From an uncultured Thermoanaerobacteraceae bacterium (GTDB taxonomy: Bacteria; Bacillota; DSM-12270; Thermacetogeniales; Thermacetogeniaceae): DNA of 9,173 bases. The first letter of the stretch is position 1, and each line of letters starts with the position of its first letter. This document shows positions 1-5,811 of the stretch, piece by piece. Where the stretch lies: NCBI GenBank assembly GCA_937914965.1, contig CALGIY010000090.1, positions 1 to 9,173 of the forward strand. The letters are read 5' to 3'. The position numbers and the translations under genes are program-made. Under the pieces are notes generated by a model. That model searched no databases, was not told the DNA's origin, and saw nothing but the letters and a program-made list of their open reading frames with translations.

Positions 1-54
1 AGGTTAGTTAACAATAAATAGTATTACTTATATTATAATTAATATTAATAATTG
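1..54. other. AT-rich foreign tail interrupting clpX
   Basis: These 54 bases are almost entirely A and T, with only a handful of G or C, and contain short self-complementary runs such as TTAATATTAA. The neighbouring clpX coding sequence is of ordinary composition. Reading clpX on the minus strand, family identity is perfect up to codon Ser218 and stops exactly at base 55, after which eight unrelated residues and a stop follow. The tail may be the edge of an inserted element or a chimeric or low-quality contig end. No transposase, intron or intein motif can be recognised in so short a stretch. Confidence 0.7.
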
Positions 55-708
55 GCTGGCGACCGTACCTTCAATGATCTTCAAGAGTGCTTGCTGCACC
101 CCTTCACCGGAGACATCCCTAGTGATTGATGGATTTTCCGATTTGCGTGCTATTTTGTCGATTTCATCGATGTAGACAATCCCCTTCTCCGCTTTTTCTA
201 CATCGTAGTCCGCGTTCTGAATCAGCTTGAGCAGAATATTCTCTACATCTTCACCTACATAGCCAGCCTCGGTCAGGGATGTGGCATCTGCTATAGCAAA
301 AGGCACATTCAAGATCCTTGCCAGTGTCTGGGCCAGCAGCGTTTTTCCACAGCCAGTAGGCCCAAGCATCACAATATTGCTCTTCTGCAGTTCCACATCG
401 TCAGCACGCATTCCAGCATTGATCCGCTTGTAATGATTGTAAACGGCCACCGAAAGGATCTTTTTGGCGTATTCCTGGCCAATAACATACTGGTCGAGTA
501 TGTCTTTAATCTCCTGGGGTTTGGGGATATCGGTTAATTCAAAATCCGCTTCCTCTCCCAGTTCCTCTTCGATGATTTCATTGCATAATTCAATGCATTC
601 ATCGCAGATATACACACCGGGACCTGCCACCAGTTTCTTTACCTGGTCCTGCAGTTTACCGCAGAAGGAACACTTCAGTTGTCCTTTTTCATCACCAAAT
701 TTGTACAA
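28..708 (-). CDS. clpX: ATP-dependent Clp protease ATP-binding subunit ClpX, C-terminally truncated
   Basis: ClpX is the hexameric AAA+ unfoldase that feeds substrates to ClpP in the cytoplasm. Numbered from the chosen start, the N-terminal zinc-binding domain has Cys13, Cys16, Cys35 and Cys38. The Walker A motif GPTGCGKT is at 116-123, the GYVGED pore loop at 149-154 and the Walker B motif VYIDEID at 178-184. The start is taken as TTG at 706-708, because AGGGGAGGTG lies just upstream and the protein then begins [13 protein letters not shown] as usual for the family. A TTG at 744 would overlap clpP and lacks this support. Only 218 genuine residues are present of about 420. After EGTVAS the reading frame enters the AT-rich tail, adds QLLILIII and stops at 28-30. 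Sensor 2, the C-terminal small domain and the IGF loop for ClpP contact are missing. clpX lies 19 bases downstream of clpP, clearly as an operon. Confidence 0.93.
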   Translation of the reverse strand: MYKFGDEKGQLKCSFCGKLQDQVKKLVAGPGVYICDECIELCNEIIEEELGEEADFELTDIPKPQEIKDILDQYVIGQEYAKKILSVAVYNHYKRINAGMRADDVELQKSNIVMLGPTGCGKTLLAQTLARILNVPFAIADATSLTEAGYVGEDVENILLKLIQNADYDVEKAEKGIVYIDEIDKIARKSENPSITRDVSGEGVQQALLKIIEGTVASQLLILIII

Positions 709-727
709 TTGTACACCTCCCCTAGGG

Positions 728-1336
728 TTACCCCTTTTCGCCAATCCGATATGTGATTACTTCGTCGATAATCCCGTACTTTTTCGCATCTTCGGCATCC
801 ATGAAGTTATCACGTTCGGTATCCTGTTTAATCTTCTCAAGCGGCTGCTCAGTCAACTTCGCAAGAATTTGATTGAGCCGGTCCTTTACTTTGATAATGC
901 GCTTGGCATGAATCTCAATATCAGTAGCCTGCCCCTGGGTACCACCCAACGGCTGGTGGATCATGATCTCGCTGTTCGGAGTAGCAAAGCGCTTCCCTTT
1001 ATTTCCAGCAGCTAAAAGAAACGCTCCCATGCTTGCAGCCATTCCCACACAAATTGTGGAAACATCAGGTTTCACATAGCGCATGGTATCGAAAATCGCC
1101 ATCCCTGCAGTAATAGACCCGCCGGGAGAGTTAATATAGATGTAAATATCCTTCTCCGGGGCCTCCGCTTCGAGAAAAAGCAGCTGGGCAATGGTAATAT
1201 TGGCTACATTGTCATCTATAGGAGTACCCAAAAAGATGATTCTGTCTTTCAAAAGCCTAGAGTAAATGTCGTATGACCTTTCACCACGGCTCGTCTGCTC
1301 AACCACAATCGGAACCAGATACTGTGCATTACTCAT
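728..1336 (-). CDS. clpP: ATP-dependent Clp protease proteolytic subunit ClpP
   Basis: ClpP is the tetradecameric serine peptidase chamber of the ClpXP and ClpCP proteases. The 202-residue length fits the family. The catalytic triad is visible: Ser102 in GMAASMGA, His127 in MIHQPLGG and Asp176 in TERDNFMDA, with the 25 and 49 residue spacings seen in Bacillus ClpP. The [10 protein letters not shown] oxyanion region is intact. I choose ATG at 1334-1336, giving MSNAQYLVP, because AGGTGA sits a few bases upstream. A TTG at 1352-1354 would add MRAGEQ but has no comparable ribosome binding site. The gene lies between tig (130 bases upstream, with a possible own promoter) and clpX (19 bases downstream). 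No CtsR-type heptamer repeat or CIRCE element is visible upstream. Confidence 0.97.
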   Translation of the reverse strand: MSNAQYLVPIVVEQTSRGERSYDIYSRLLKDRIIFLGTPIDDNVANITIAQLLFLEAEAPEKDIYIYINSPGGSITAGMAIFDTMRYVKPDVSTICVGMAASMGAFLLAAGNKGKRFATPNSEIMIHQPLGGTQGQATDIEIHAKRIIKVKDRLNQILAKLTEQPLEKIKQDTERDNFMDAEDAKKYGIIDEVITYRIGEKG

Positions 1337-1370
1337 TTGTTCACCTGCTCTCAATACTTTATTCCTCTAT

Positions 1371-1404
1371 ATTATAATATACCAGATTATTGCACCTGTT
1401 AAAA
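1371..1404 (-). promoter_or_regulatory. Candidate promoter for clpP-clpX
   Basis: In the tig-clpP gap, the minus strand reads TTTTAA (1404-1399), a 17-base spacer, then TATATT (1381-1376) preceded by TG plus one base, which is an extended -10. A perfect TATAAT overlaps it at 1376-1371. The -35 is weak, so the call rests on the -10 region. It would give a leader of about 30 bases before the clpP ATG. Confidence 0.4.
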
Positions 1405-1466
1405 GAGACCGCTTGGCAGAAATATCTAGCCCGCGGCCCTCTTAATTCCTCCTTTGGATTCCTAAA

Positions 1467-2864
1467 CTATTCTGCATCCTCAGAGGTCTGGGTTTCTTCT
1501 TGGCCGATAACCCCTGCACTACTTTCTTCAACCGGAGTTGTACCTTCCTCGTTCTCTTCTTGCGCTGGTTCTTCAGTGAGAGCAACAGCCTGCTCAGCCA
1601 GGAAATTCTGCACTTTGTCAAGCAGCAATCCATCTTCAATATAGGAAATCTGGCCCTTGGCTTCAAGATTCTCTTTCAGCTTATCAGCCTCTACATTATA
1701 TTGGGCAGCCAAATCATCAATTTCCTGTACTAATTCTTCAGGAGTCACTTTAATTCCTTCTGCCTTGGCCACTGCACCCAGCACAAGCTGCGTCTTGACT
1801 GTAACCCTGGATCTAGCTTCCAAATCCTGGCGCAGTCCATCAGTATCCGTTTTGGCCATCTTCATATAGTCATCAAGAGTCAGGCGCTGCATGGCCAGGC
1901 GTTGTACAAAGCGGTTTGTTTCCTGTTCCAACTGACGATTAAGCAGGGTTTCTGGAACATCCAACTCAGTACCATCAACAACTTTGGTCACAACACGCTC
2001 TTTAAAAATACGCTTAGCATTAAGATGTCCTGTCTCTTCTATTTTCTTTCGCATAAATTCTTTAAACTCTGCAAGAGTTGAGCACTCACTGACATCTTTC
2101 GCAAACTCATCATCGAGTTCAGGGTACTCCTTCTTCTTAACAGATGCAACCTTCACCTTGAATGCAGCTTCCTTACCTTCTATGTCATTGTATTGATAAA
2201 CCGAAGGCAGATTCATGGTGAACTCCTTCTCTTCACCTATCTTCATTCCGAGCAGATGGGCATCCAAGCCGGGGATATACTTAGCTGCTCCTACTTCTAC
2301 AAACTTGTCCGGTCCTGATAGGCGCGGTTCTACAGTACCATCAATTTTAGTTTCCAGGTCTAAAACCGCTACATCCCCATCATCTACCTCTTTATCACCA
2401 GCATCAACCAATCTGGCTTGCCGCTGCTGTAGGAGTTTAAGCTGTGTCTCAACCTCATCATCACCCACTTTTACCTCGGGGATGACCGCCGAAACTCCCT
2501 TATATTCTCCAAGCTTGATTTCTGGAAGAACCTCTACTTTGACATTAAAAATAAATGGCTTCCCTTCCTCTAACTGTACAATTTCGATCTCAGGCTTATT
2601 AATTGGTTCAATGGATGTTTCCTGAACTGCTTCTTCGTAAGCCTGGGCGAGGAGGATATCTATGGCTTCCTGATAAAGCGCCTCTTTCCCCAAATGCGCC
2701 TCTAGGATCGGGCGTGGTGTCCTGCCCTTTCGGAATCCAGGAACAACGGTCTTCTTGACAACTTTACGGTAAGCCTGCTCGAGAGCCTCAGCCACCTTTT
2801 CCTCTTCAACTTCCACATTAATTGACGCCTGGTTTTTCTCTATACTTTCCAGGGTTGCACGCAT
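1467..2864 (-). CDS. tig: Trigger factor, ribosome-associated chaperone and peptidyl-prolyl isomerase
   Basis: Trigger factor binds the ribosome exit tunnel and shields nascent chains; its middle domain is an FKBP-type prolyl isomerase. The ribosome-docking signature is GFRKGRTPR at residues 43-51. The FKBP-like domain spans about 161-245, with GDVAVLDL, KFVEVGAAKYIPGL and GMKIGEEKEF. The rest is the helical substrate-cradling domain. At 465 residues it is longer than the 424-432 of Bacillus and E. coli. The excess is an acidic, Glu-rich low-complexity tail over about the last 37 residues. The ATG start is preceded by GGAGGAG at good spacing. The gene lies downstream of tRNA-Leu (96 bases) and upstream of clpP, the usual clostridial order. 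No clear terminator follows, so some read-through into clpP is likely. Confidence 0.97.
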   Translation of the reverse strand: MRATLESIEKNQASINVEVEEEKVAEALEQAYRKVVKKTVVPGFRKGRTPRPILEAHLGKEALYQEAIDILLAQAYEEAVQETSIEPINKPEIEIVQLEEGKPFIFNVKVEVLPEIKLGEYKGVSAVIPEVKVGDDEVETQLKLLQQRQARLVDAGDKEVDDGDVAVLDLETKIDGTVEPRLSGPDKFVEVGAAKYIPGLDAHLLGMKIGEEKEFTMNLPSVYQYNDIEGKEAAFKVKVASVKKKEYPELDDEFAKDVSECSTLAEFKEFMRKKIEETGHLNAKRIFKERVVTKVVDGTELDVPETLLNRQLEQETNRFVQRLAMQRLTLDDYMKMAKTDTDGLRQDLEARSRVTVKTQLVLGAVAKAEGIKVTPEELVQEIDDLAAQYNVEADKLKENLEAKGQISYIEDGLLLDKVQNFLAEQAVALTEEPAQEENEEGTTPVEESSAGVIGQEETQTSEDAE

Positions 2865-2960
2865 TTATGCTCCTCCTCACTCTTTACTTGCCATTATCAT
2901 ATTTTCAGGCATCCCCAGCCGTAACTCCCAGCAAGGCATGCCCCAAAAAACAAAGCCGTT

Positions 2961-3044
2961 TGGTGCGGGAGAAGGGATTTGAACCCTTACGGTTAACCCA
3001 CTGGATCCTAAGTCCAGCGCGTCTGCCAGTTCCGCCACTCCCGC
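2961..3044 (-). tRNA. tRNA-Leu, anticodon UAG
   Basis: The minus strand folds as a class II tRNA. The acceptor arms GCGGGAG (3044-3038) and CTCCCGC (2971-2965) pair perfectly. The anticodon stem CTGGA/TCCAG encloses the loop CTTAGGA, giving anticodon UAG, which reads CUN leucine codons. A long variable arm, GGGTTAACCC, is present, as expected for tRNA-Leu. The T arm is AAGGG-TTCAAAT-CCCTT. Discriminator A is at 2964 and CCA is encoded at 2963-2961. Confidence 0.97.
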
Positions 3045-3056
3045 TCTTACGTAGCA

Positions 3057-3085
3057 ATAATAGCACCGCTCCTTTTGTTCGTCAA
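3057..3085 (-). promoter_or_regulatory. Promoter of tRNA-Leu
   Basis: The minus strand carries TTGACG (3085-3080), exactly 17 bases, and TATTAT (3062-3057): five of six matches to each consensus hexamer. Transcription would start a few bases before the tRNA 5' end at 3044, as expected for a stable RNA gene. It may also feed tig, since I see no clear terminator between the two. Confidence 0.8.
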
Positions 3086-3228
3086 GTTCTATTTCGATAA
3101 AACAGCAAAATGCACCTAATCTGGGCTATTGTGGCCATATATCATGATTAAAGAATAGAATACCCCGTCATCTGGTTACATTAGATTCAAGAGATCCAGG
3201 AAAAATAAGCTAGAAGGTGAATAACGAA

Positions 3229-3336
3229 ATGGCAGAAAAAATACTAGCAATTTTGCTCCTGATTCTAATAGGGAGCACCATCCTCTATGTCATTTATACA
3301 AACATCATCATACCCCTGCGCAAACCGCCATCCTAA
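3229..3336 (+). CDS. Small single-pass membrane peptide, 35 residues, unknown function
   Basis: This short reading frame starts with ATG and is preceded by AAGGTGA eight bases upstream. It encodes a 35-residue peptide: a charged start (MAEK), one uninterrupted hydrophobic stretch of about 25 residues (positions 5-30), and a basic proline-containing end (PLRKPPS). This suggests one membrane helix with the C-terminus on the cytoplasmic side. It is the only plus-strand gene between two minus-strand blocks and ends directly at a strong hairpin. I do not recognise the family. Size and layout recall accessory subunits such as KdpF or CydX, but I see no specific similarity. No convincing promoter was found upstream. 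Confidence 0.5.
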   Translation: MAEKILAILLLILIGSTILYVIYTNIIIPLRKPPS

Positions 3337-3382
3337 AAAAAATGCCACCTACCGGATAAGGTTGACACCCGGAGTAGGTGGC
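3335..3382 (-). terminator. Rho-independent terminator after arsR, probably bidirectional
   Basis: The arms GCCACCTAC (3344-3352) and GTAGGTGGC (3374-3382) form a perfect 9-bp stem. On the minus strand it is followed by eight uridines (3342-3335), which makes it a textbook terminator 25 bases after the arsR stop. On the plus strand it also closes the small peptide gene, followed by the weaker TGTGTTTCTT run. Confidence 0.88.
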
Positions 3383-3407
3383 CTGTGTTTCTTCATATTA
3401 CGATACA

Positions 3408-3776
3408 TTATTCTTCTTCTCCCCTTAGGTCTTCGATGACCTTCTCGATCAACCTCGATAACTTGCGATCCCGTAAGCTGTAAAAAACCATCTTCCCTTC
3501 CTTACGATGCTTGGCCAACCCTGTATTCCTCAAAAAACGCAGGTGATGGGAAGCCGCCTGGACAGTGGATCCTGAAATGCTGGCTACATCACAAACACAA
3601 AGTTCACCCTGGGCAAGGGCATGAATAATCTTCAGCCTGGTATCATCAGCCAAGGCCTTAAAGAAAGCAGCAATGCCTTCTGTATCAGCGACCTCTTTTT
3701 TTAGCCTATTCACTTTTTCCTCATCATAGGTAAAAGTCTCGCGGGTATCCGGATCTTTATTCATATCTTTATTCAT
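3408..3776 (-). CDS. ArsR/SmtB-family metal-sensing transcriptional repressor
   Basis: This is a 122-residue winged-helix repressor of the ArsR/SmtB family, which leaves DNA when it binds metal or metalloid. FFKALADDTRLKIIHAL (38-54) opens the family domain. ELCVCDVA (58-65) is the metal box with Cys60 and Cys62, as in CadC and ArsR, pointing to soft metals or arsenite. The recognition helix lies around 68-87 (STVQAASHHLRFLRNTGL) and the wing at about 90-100. The C-terminal helix lacks the His residues of the zinc-type alpha-5 site, so an SmtB/CzrA-like zinc site is unlikely. The ATG start has GAGGTGG just upstream. The first eight residues are a duplicated MNKD encoded by a 12-bp tandem repeat. 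The gene follows the radical SAM gene on the same strand but sits behind a terminator-like hairpin, and no efflux or arsenate gene accompanies it. Its target is therefore open. Confidence 0.9.
   Translation of the reverse strand: MNKDMNKDPDTRETFTYDEEKVNRLKKEVADTEGIAAFFKALADDTRLKIIHALAQGELCVCDVASISGSTVQAASHHLRFLRNTGLAKHRKEGKMVFYSLRDRKLSRLIEKVIEDLRGEEE
3753..3776 (-). repeat. 12-bp tandem duplication at the arsR start
   Basis: ATGAATAAAGAT occurs twice head-to-tail, encoding MNKDMNKD and duplicating the start codon itself. The first ATG (3776) has the ribosome binding site at normal distance. The second (3764) is about 16 bases from it, so it is a less likely start. Replication slippage is the simplest origin. 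Confidence 0.85.
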
Positions 3777-3786
3777 AAAACCACCT

Positions 3787-3799
3787 CACAATTACAATT
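3787..3799 (-). promoter_or_regulatory. Putative operator AATTGTAATTGTG upstream of arsR
   Basis: The minus strand reads AATTGTAATTGTG, ending directly at the arsR ribosome binding site. The same 13-mer with one change, AATTGCAATTGTG, lies in the feoB leader at 5770-5782. Two near-identical, partly symmetric sites at two metal-related genes in one window suggest a shared regulator, perhaps this ArsR protein. This is inference. AT-rich hexamer repeats can also arise by chance. Confidence 0.35.
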
Positions 3800-3805
3800 A
3801 TGCAC

Positions 3806-3861
3806 AAAAACAGCCCGGGTCCTCACGAAAATTATACCTTATTTTCTGAGCGCTCGGGCTG
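3806..3861 (-). terminator. Terminator-like hairpin between the radical SAM gene and arsR
   Basis: CAGCCCG (3811-3817) pairs with CGGGCTG (3855-3861), and CTCA (3821-3824) can pair with TGAG (3847-3850) further in. On the minus strand the stem is followed by five uridines (3810-3806). It lies 37 bases after the radical SAM stop and would separate its transcript from arsR or attenuate read-through. A TATAAT sits in the loop (3836-3831) but has no acceptable -35. Confidence 0.65.
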
Positions 3862-3897
3862 ATAACCTTAAAAAATACAAAATATTAGCAATCTCTG

Positions 3898-5265
3898 TTA
3901 TTTGCTCTCATTACGAGAAGCCCAGATCGGATCTGCCACTGCTTTCCAGTCGGCAGAACGCTGGTCAAGGAAACCGGCGATTTCCCCGTTCAGTACTGTA
4001 TCTGCTCCATCATGGGTAGGACGGGCACCAGTTTCCTTCACGATTTGGCGCAGTGCCGCTGGATTATCTATAATCGGACAGGGGCACAGCATATTTTCCG
4101 AAAAGGGCTGTCTGTTCTGGTATGCAGAAAAGAGCGGGTTTTTGAAAACTTCTTTTAAGCTCTTATCCCGGATGTTATCGACAGCAAAGTGAACAAAGGC
4201 ACAGGGCTCTACATCACCGCGGGCATTAATATGGAAGAAGCACTTTCCACCGGCGATGCAGCCTTCAGTATAAGTTCCATCATTCCAAAAATCCATGATC
4301 ATCAGCGGCTTATGGAGCCGTAAATAAGGAACTCTCTCGGCTAGATAGGCGCGCTGTTCCGGAAGAATCATAAGATCTGGATCAGGTTTACGCCCGATAG
4401 GAACATAGTGGAAGGACCACATATATTTGACACCCTGCTCGATGAGGAAATCAATAAACTCATCGCTTGTTAGCTCCTTCACGTTATTCCTGGTCACGGT
4501 AACCGATGTCCCGAACAGGATACCTCTATCTCTCAAGCGGCCCATAGTATCAGTGATCCTCTTAAAAGCCCCTTTCCCACGCCGGTCATCGGTCGCATCC
4601 TCCCACCCTTCCAGGCTGATGGTAGGTGAAATGTTACCAAGTTCTTTCAGCCGGTCGGCCACCTCTTCATCGATCTTCGTTCCATTAGTATAAACCATAA
4701 AAATCATGTCGTTGTGTTTCTCTGCCATGTCAAGCAGATACGGGTAAACAAACGGTTCCCCACCAGAAACAACAACAGCATAGATACCCAGTTCTTTGGC
4801 TTCATAAAGAATACGATCCATGAGTTCGGGTTCTATTTGGTCATGTTTAGTATACTCACCTGCCCAGCATCCCTTGCACTTCAAGTTACAGGCGCTGGTA
4901 GGATCAATCAGAAATGTATAGGGAACATGGATCTGCTCCTCATCCTCTACCTGCTTCCGGCGAGATGTAGAGAGCATCAGGCTGTTAACTACAAAATTAG
5001 TAATAAGCTTGTTGCGCACATCTCTGTCGATATCAGTAAAAAAACTGTTTAAATAAGCTCTTGTAACAGGGTTCTGCTCATAAAAATCACGTATATTACA
5101 GATAAACTGCCGGTGCAGAGGGCTCGGGGTCATTTTTTCAAAGATTTTTGTGAGCTGCGGTATATTTTTTTCGGGGTTACCTTCCATATAATTTATTACC
5201 TGCATCAGTACTTTCTCTTCAACATAGCGCTTGGCAAAACTTAAGTTTACTTTCTCTTCACTCAC
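3898..5265 (-). CDS. Radical SAM enzyme with C-terminal SPASM-type domain, substrate unknown
   Basis: This cytoplasmic Fe-S enzyme belongs to the MoaA/PqqE-like radical SAM superfamily, which cleaves S-adenosylmethionine reductively. Residues 1-115 are a largely helical N-terminal extension. The cluster-binding CxxxCxxC is Cys126, Cys130 and Cys133 in SACNLKCKGCW. SGGEP at 167-171 is the SAM-binding motif. The C-terminal part has GCIAGGKCFFHINARGDVEPC and then LCPCPI, a SPASM-type cysteine set for auxiliary Fe-S clusters. The start is taken as GTG at 5263-5265 (MSEEKVNL), because GGGGAGG lies eight bases upstream. An ATG at 5301 gives 467 residues but has no ribosome binding site. No precursor peptide or haem-pathway partner is adjacent, and the sequence does not look like AhbC/AhbD or HpnH. 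It faces the feo operon across a shared regulatory region, fitting its need for iron. The exact reaction is not predictable. Confidence 0.88.
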   Translation of the reverse strand: MSEEKVNLSFAKRYVEEKVLMQVINYMEGNPEKNIPQLTKIFEKMTPSPLHRQFICNIRDFYEQNPVTRAYLNSFFTDIDRDVRNKLITNFVVNSLMLSTSRRKQVEDEEQIHVPYTFLIDPTSACNLKCKGCWAGEYTKHDQIEPELMDRILYEAKELGIYAVVVSGGEPFVYPYLLDMAEKHNDMIFMVYTNGTKIDEEVADRLKELGNISPTISLEGWEDATDDRRGKGAFKRITDTMGRLRDRGILFGTSVTVTRNNVKELTSDEFIDFLIEQGVKYMWSFHYVPIGRKPDPDLMILPEQRAYLAERVPYLRLHKPLMIMDFWNDGTYTEGCIAGGKCFFHINARGDVEPCAFVHFAVDNIRDKSLKEVFKNPLFSAYQNRQPFSENMLCPCPIIDNPAALRQIVKETGARPTHDGADTVLNGEIAGFLDQRSADWKAVADPIWASRNESK

Positions 5266-5422
5266 TCTTATCGCCTCCCCAAATGTTAGGGCGTTGACCA
5301 TTGATACCAGAGGTAGTTCTCTGAGCAGTCACATCCACCCATTAATCCGACTTGGTAAAAAATATCCCTCCTTATATAGCAGTACCGAAACTTCCTTGTG
5401 AAAAACATTCAAACGATTGCTT

Positions 5423-5458
5423 TATTATCATAATATCTCGCCATATTTGTCATGTCAA
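5423..5458 (-). promoter_or_regulatory. Promoter of the radical SAM gene with inverted repeat over the -10
   Basis: The minus strand has TTGACA (5458-5453), exactly 17 bases, then TATTAT (5435-5430): six of six and five of six consensus matches. The -10 is half of a perfect 13-base inverted repeat, TATTAT-G-ATAATA (5435-5423), which contains ATGATAAT as found in Fur boxes. A repressor there would block transcription. The leader to the GTG start would be about 160 bases and contains only a small CAGAG/CTCTG hairpin (5308-5323). Confidence 0.75.
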
Positions 5459-5512
5459 GGAGTTATAAGTCGAATACAGTCATTTACTTATAGATAATAA
5501 AAGCTCAAGCAC

Positions 5513-5606
5513 CAGGCCGCATTGGGGAGCCTGATGGACACAAACCAGCACACAGACTGCATTTCTGATATACGGTGGATGGGATGCAGTAGGTATATTA
5601 GTCTGT
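5513..5606. other. Structured intergenic segment with nested inverted repeats
   Basis: This part of the 588-base stretch between the two start codons holds no convincing gene. CAGGC (5513-5517) pairs with GCCTG (5529-5533). ACAGACT (5552-5558) pairs with AGTCTGT (5600-5606). ACTGCAT (5556-5562) pairs with ATGCAGT (5584-5590). The last two share three bases, so they make either a bulged long stem or alternative folds. It lies upstream of both divergent promoters, so if transcribed it would be its own RNA. It matches no riboswitch class I can recognise. Confidence 0.35.
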
Positions 5607-5651
5607 ATATGGAAATAAATATGTCTTATGGCAAGCTTATCCTCGGCGAAA

Positions 5652-5665
5652 TAAAGTTAACTTTA
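5652..5665. promoter_or_regulatory. 14-bp perfect palindrome upstream of the feo promoter
   Basis: TAAAGTTAACTTTA is a perfect palindrome ending three bases before the -35 of the feoB promoter, a typical position for an activator or co-repressor. It shares the GTTA core with DtxR/IdeR-type iron boxes (about nine of 14 positions of TTAGGTTAGCCTAA), but the match is partial. It is not an FNR site. Confidence 0.5.
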
Positions 5666-5668
5666 GTA

Positions 5669-5697
5669 TTGACAATTGAGAACCATTATCATACTCT
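5669..5697 (+). promoter_or_regulatory. Promoter of the feo operon
   Basis: A perfect -35 TTGACA (5669-5674) is followed by TACTCT at 17 bases (5692-5697) or the better CATACT at 15 bases (5690-5695). The -10 is therefore weak, which suits a regulated promoter. The spacer is occupied by a Fur-like box. The leader to the feoB start is about 150 bases and carries further elements. Confidence 0.6.
5677..5691. promoter_or_regulatory. Fur-like box 1 in the feo promoter spacer
   Basis: TGAGAACCATTATCA fits the 7-1-7 Fur pattern TGATAATNATTATCA in 12 of 14 half-site positions: the right half is exact and the left half differs at two positions. Lying between -35 and -10, it would let iron-loaded Fur exclude RNA polymerase, the standard arrangement for ferrous-iron uptake genes. 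Confidence 0.65.
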
Positions 5698-5717
5698 TTA
5701 ATTAAGGAGCCAACATT

Positions 5718-5750
5718 AGATTAAGATCGCTTATCCGATATTCTTAATCT
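5718..5750 (+). promoter_or_regulatory. Stem-loop in the feo leader
   Basis: AGATTAAGA (5718-5726) and TCTTAATCT (5742-5750) pair perfectly over 9 bp, with an inner TCG/CGA stem closing a six-base loop and a three-base bulge. No uridine run follows, so it is not a terminator. It may stabilise the mRNA or bind a regulator; the class is unknown. Confidence 0.5.
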
Positions 5751-5768
5751 ATCAAGCAGTAACATCTT

Positions 5769-5782
5769 CAATTGCAATTGTG
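5769..5782. promoter_or_regulatory. Palindrome CAATTGCAATTG in the feo leader
   Basis: CAATTGCAATTG (5769-5780) is a perfect 12-bp palindrome. With its flank it gives AATTGCAATTGTG, matching the site directly upstream of arsR (3787-3799, minus strand) at 12 of 13 bases. It is a possible common operator. Confidence 0.4.
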
Positions 5783-5792
5783 TCCAGCGGAT

Positions 5793-5811
5793 GAGAATGA
5801 ATATCATATTC
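5793..5811. promoter_or_regulatory. Fur-like box 2 upstream of feoB
   Basis: GAGAATGAATATCATATTC matches the classical 19-bp Fur box at 14 of 19 positions. It contains the perfect 7-1-7 inverted repeat TGAATAT-C-ATATTCA (5798-5812). TATCAT inside it could act as the -10 of a second promoter, with TTGTGT at 5779-5784. It ends about 30 bases before the ribosome binding site. Confidence 0.6.

Noticed and set aside
464..1015. A 183-codon plus-strand frame
   Set aside because: It lies wholly antisense to clpX and clpP, whose motifs are certain; the translation is Ser/Leu-rich noise with no ribosome binding site.
1440..1460. AAAGGAGGAATTAAG on the minus strand just after tig, resembling a ribosome binding site
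   Set aside because: No start codon or open frame follows at usable distance before clpP.
2215..2625. A 136-codon plus-strand frame
   Set aside because: It is antisense to tig and Ser/Thr-rich, a typical shadow of a Glu/Lys-rich gene.
2822..3100. A 92-codon plus-strand frame over the tig start and tRNA
   Set aside because: It crosses the complement of the tRNA-Leu gene, which is a certain structure, so it cannot be a conserved protein.
3811..3861. Hairpin before arsR as a T-box or riboswitch
   Set aside because: It is a simple stem with a uridine run and lacks any T-box or riboswitch core; a terminator explains it.
5534..5701. A 55-codon plus-strand frame with GGGGAG before its ATG in the intergenic region
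   Set aside because: It runs through the nested inverted repeats and across the TTGACA promoter and Fur-like box, its composition is not protein-like, and I recognise no motif. It is more likely chance than a gene.
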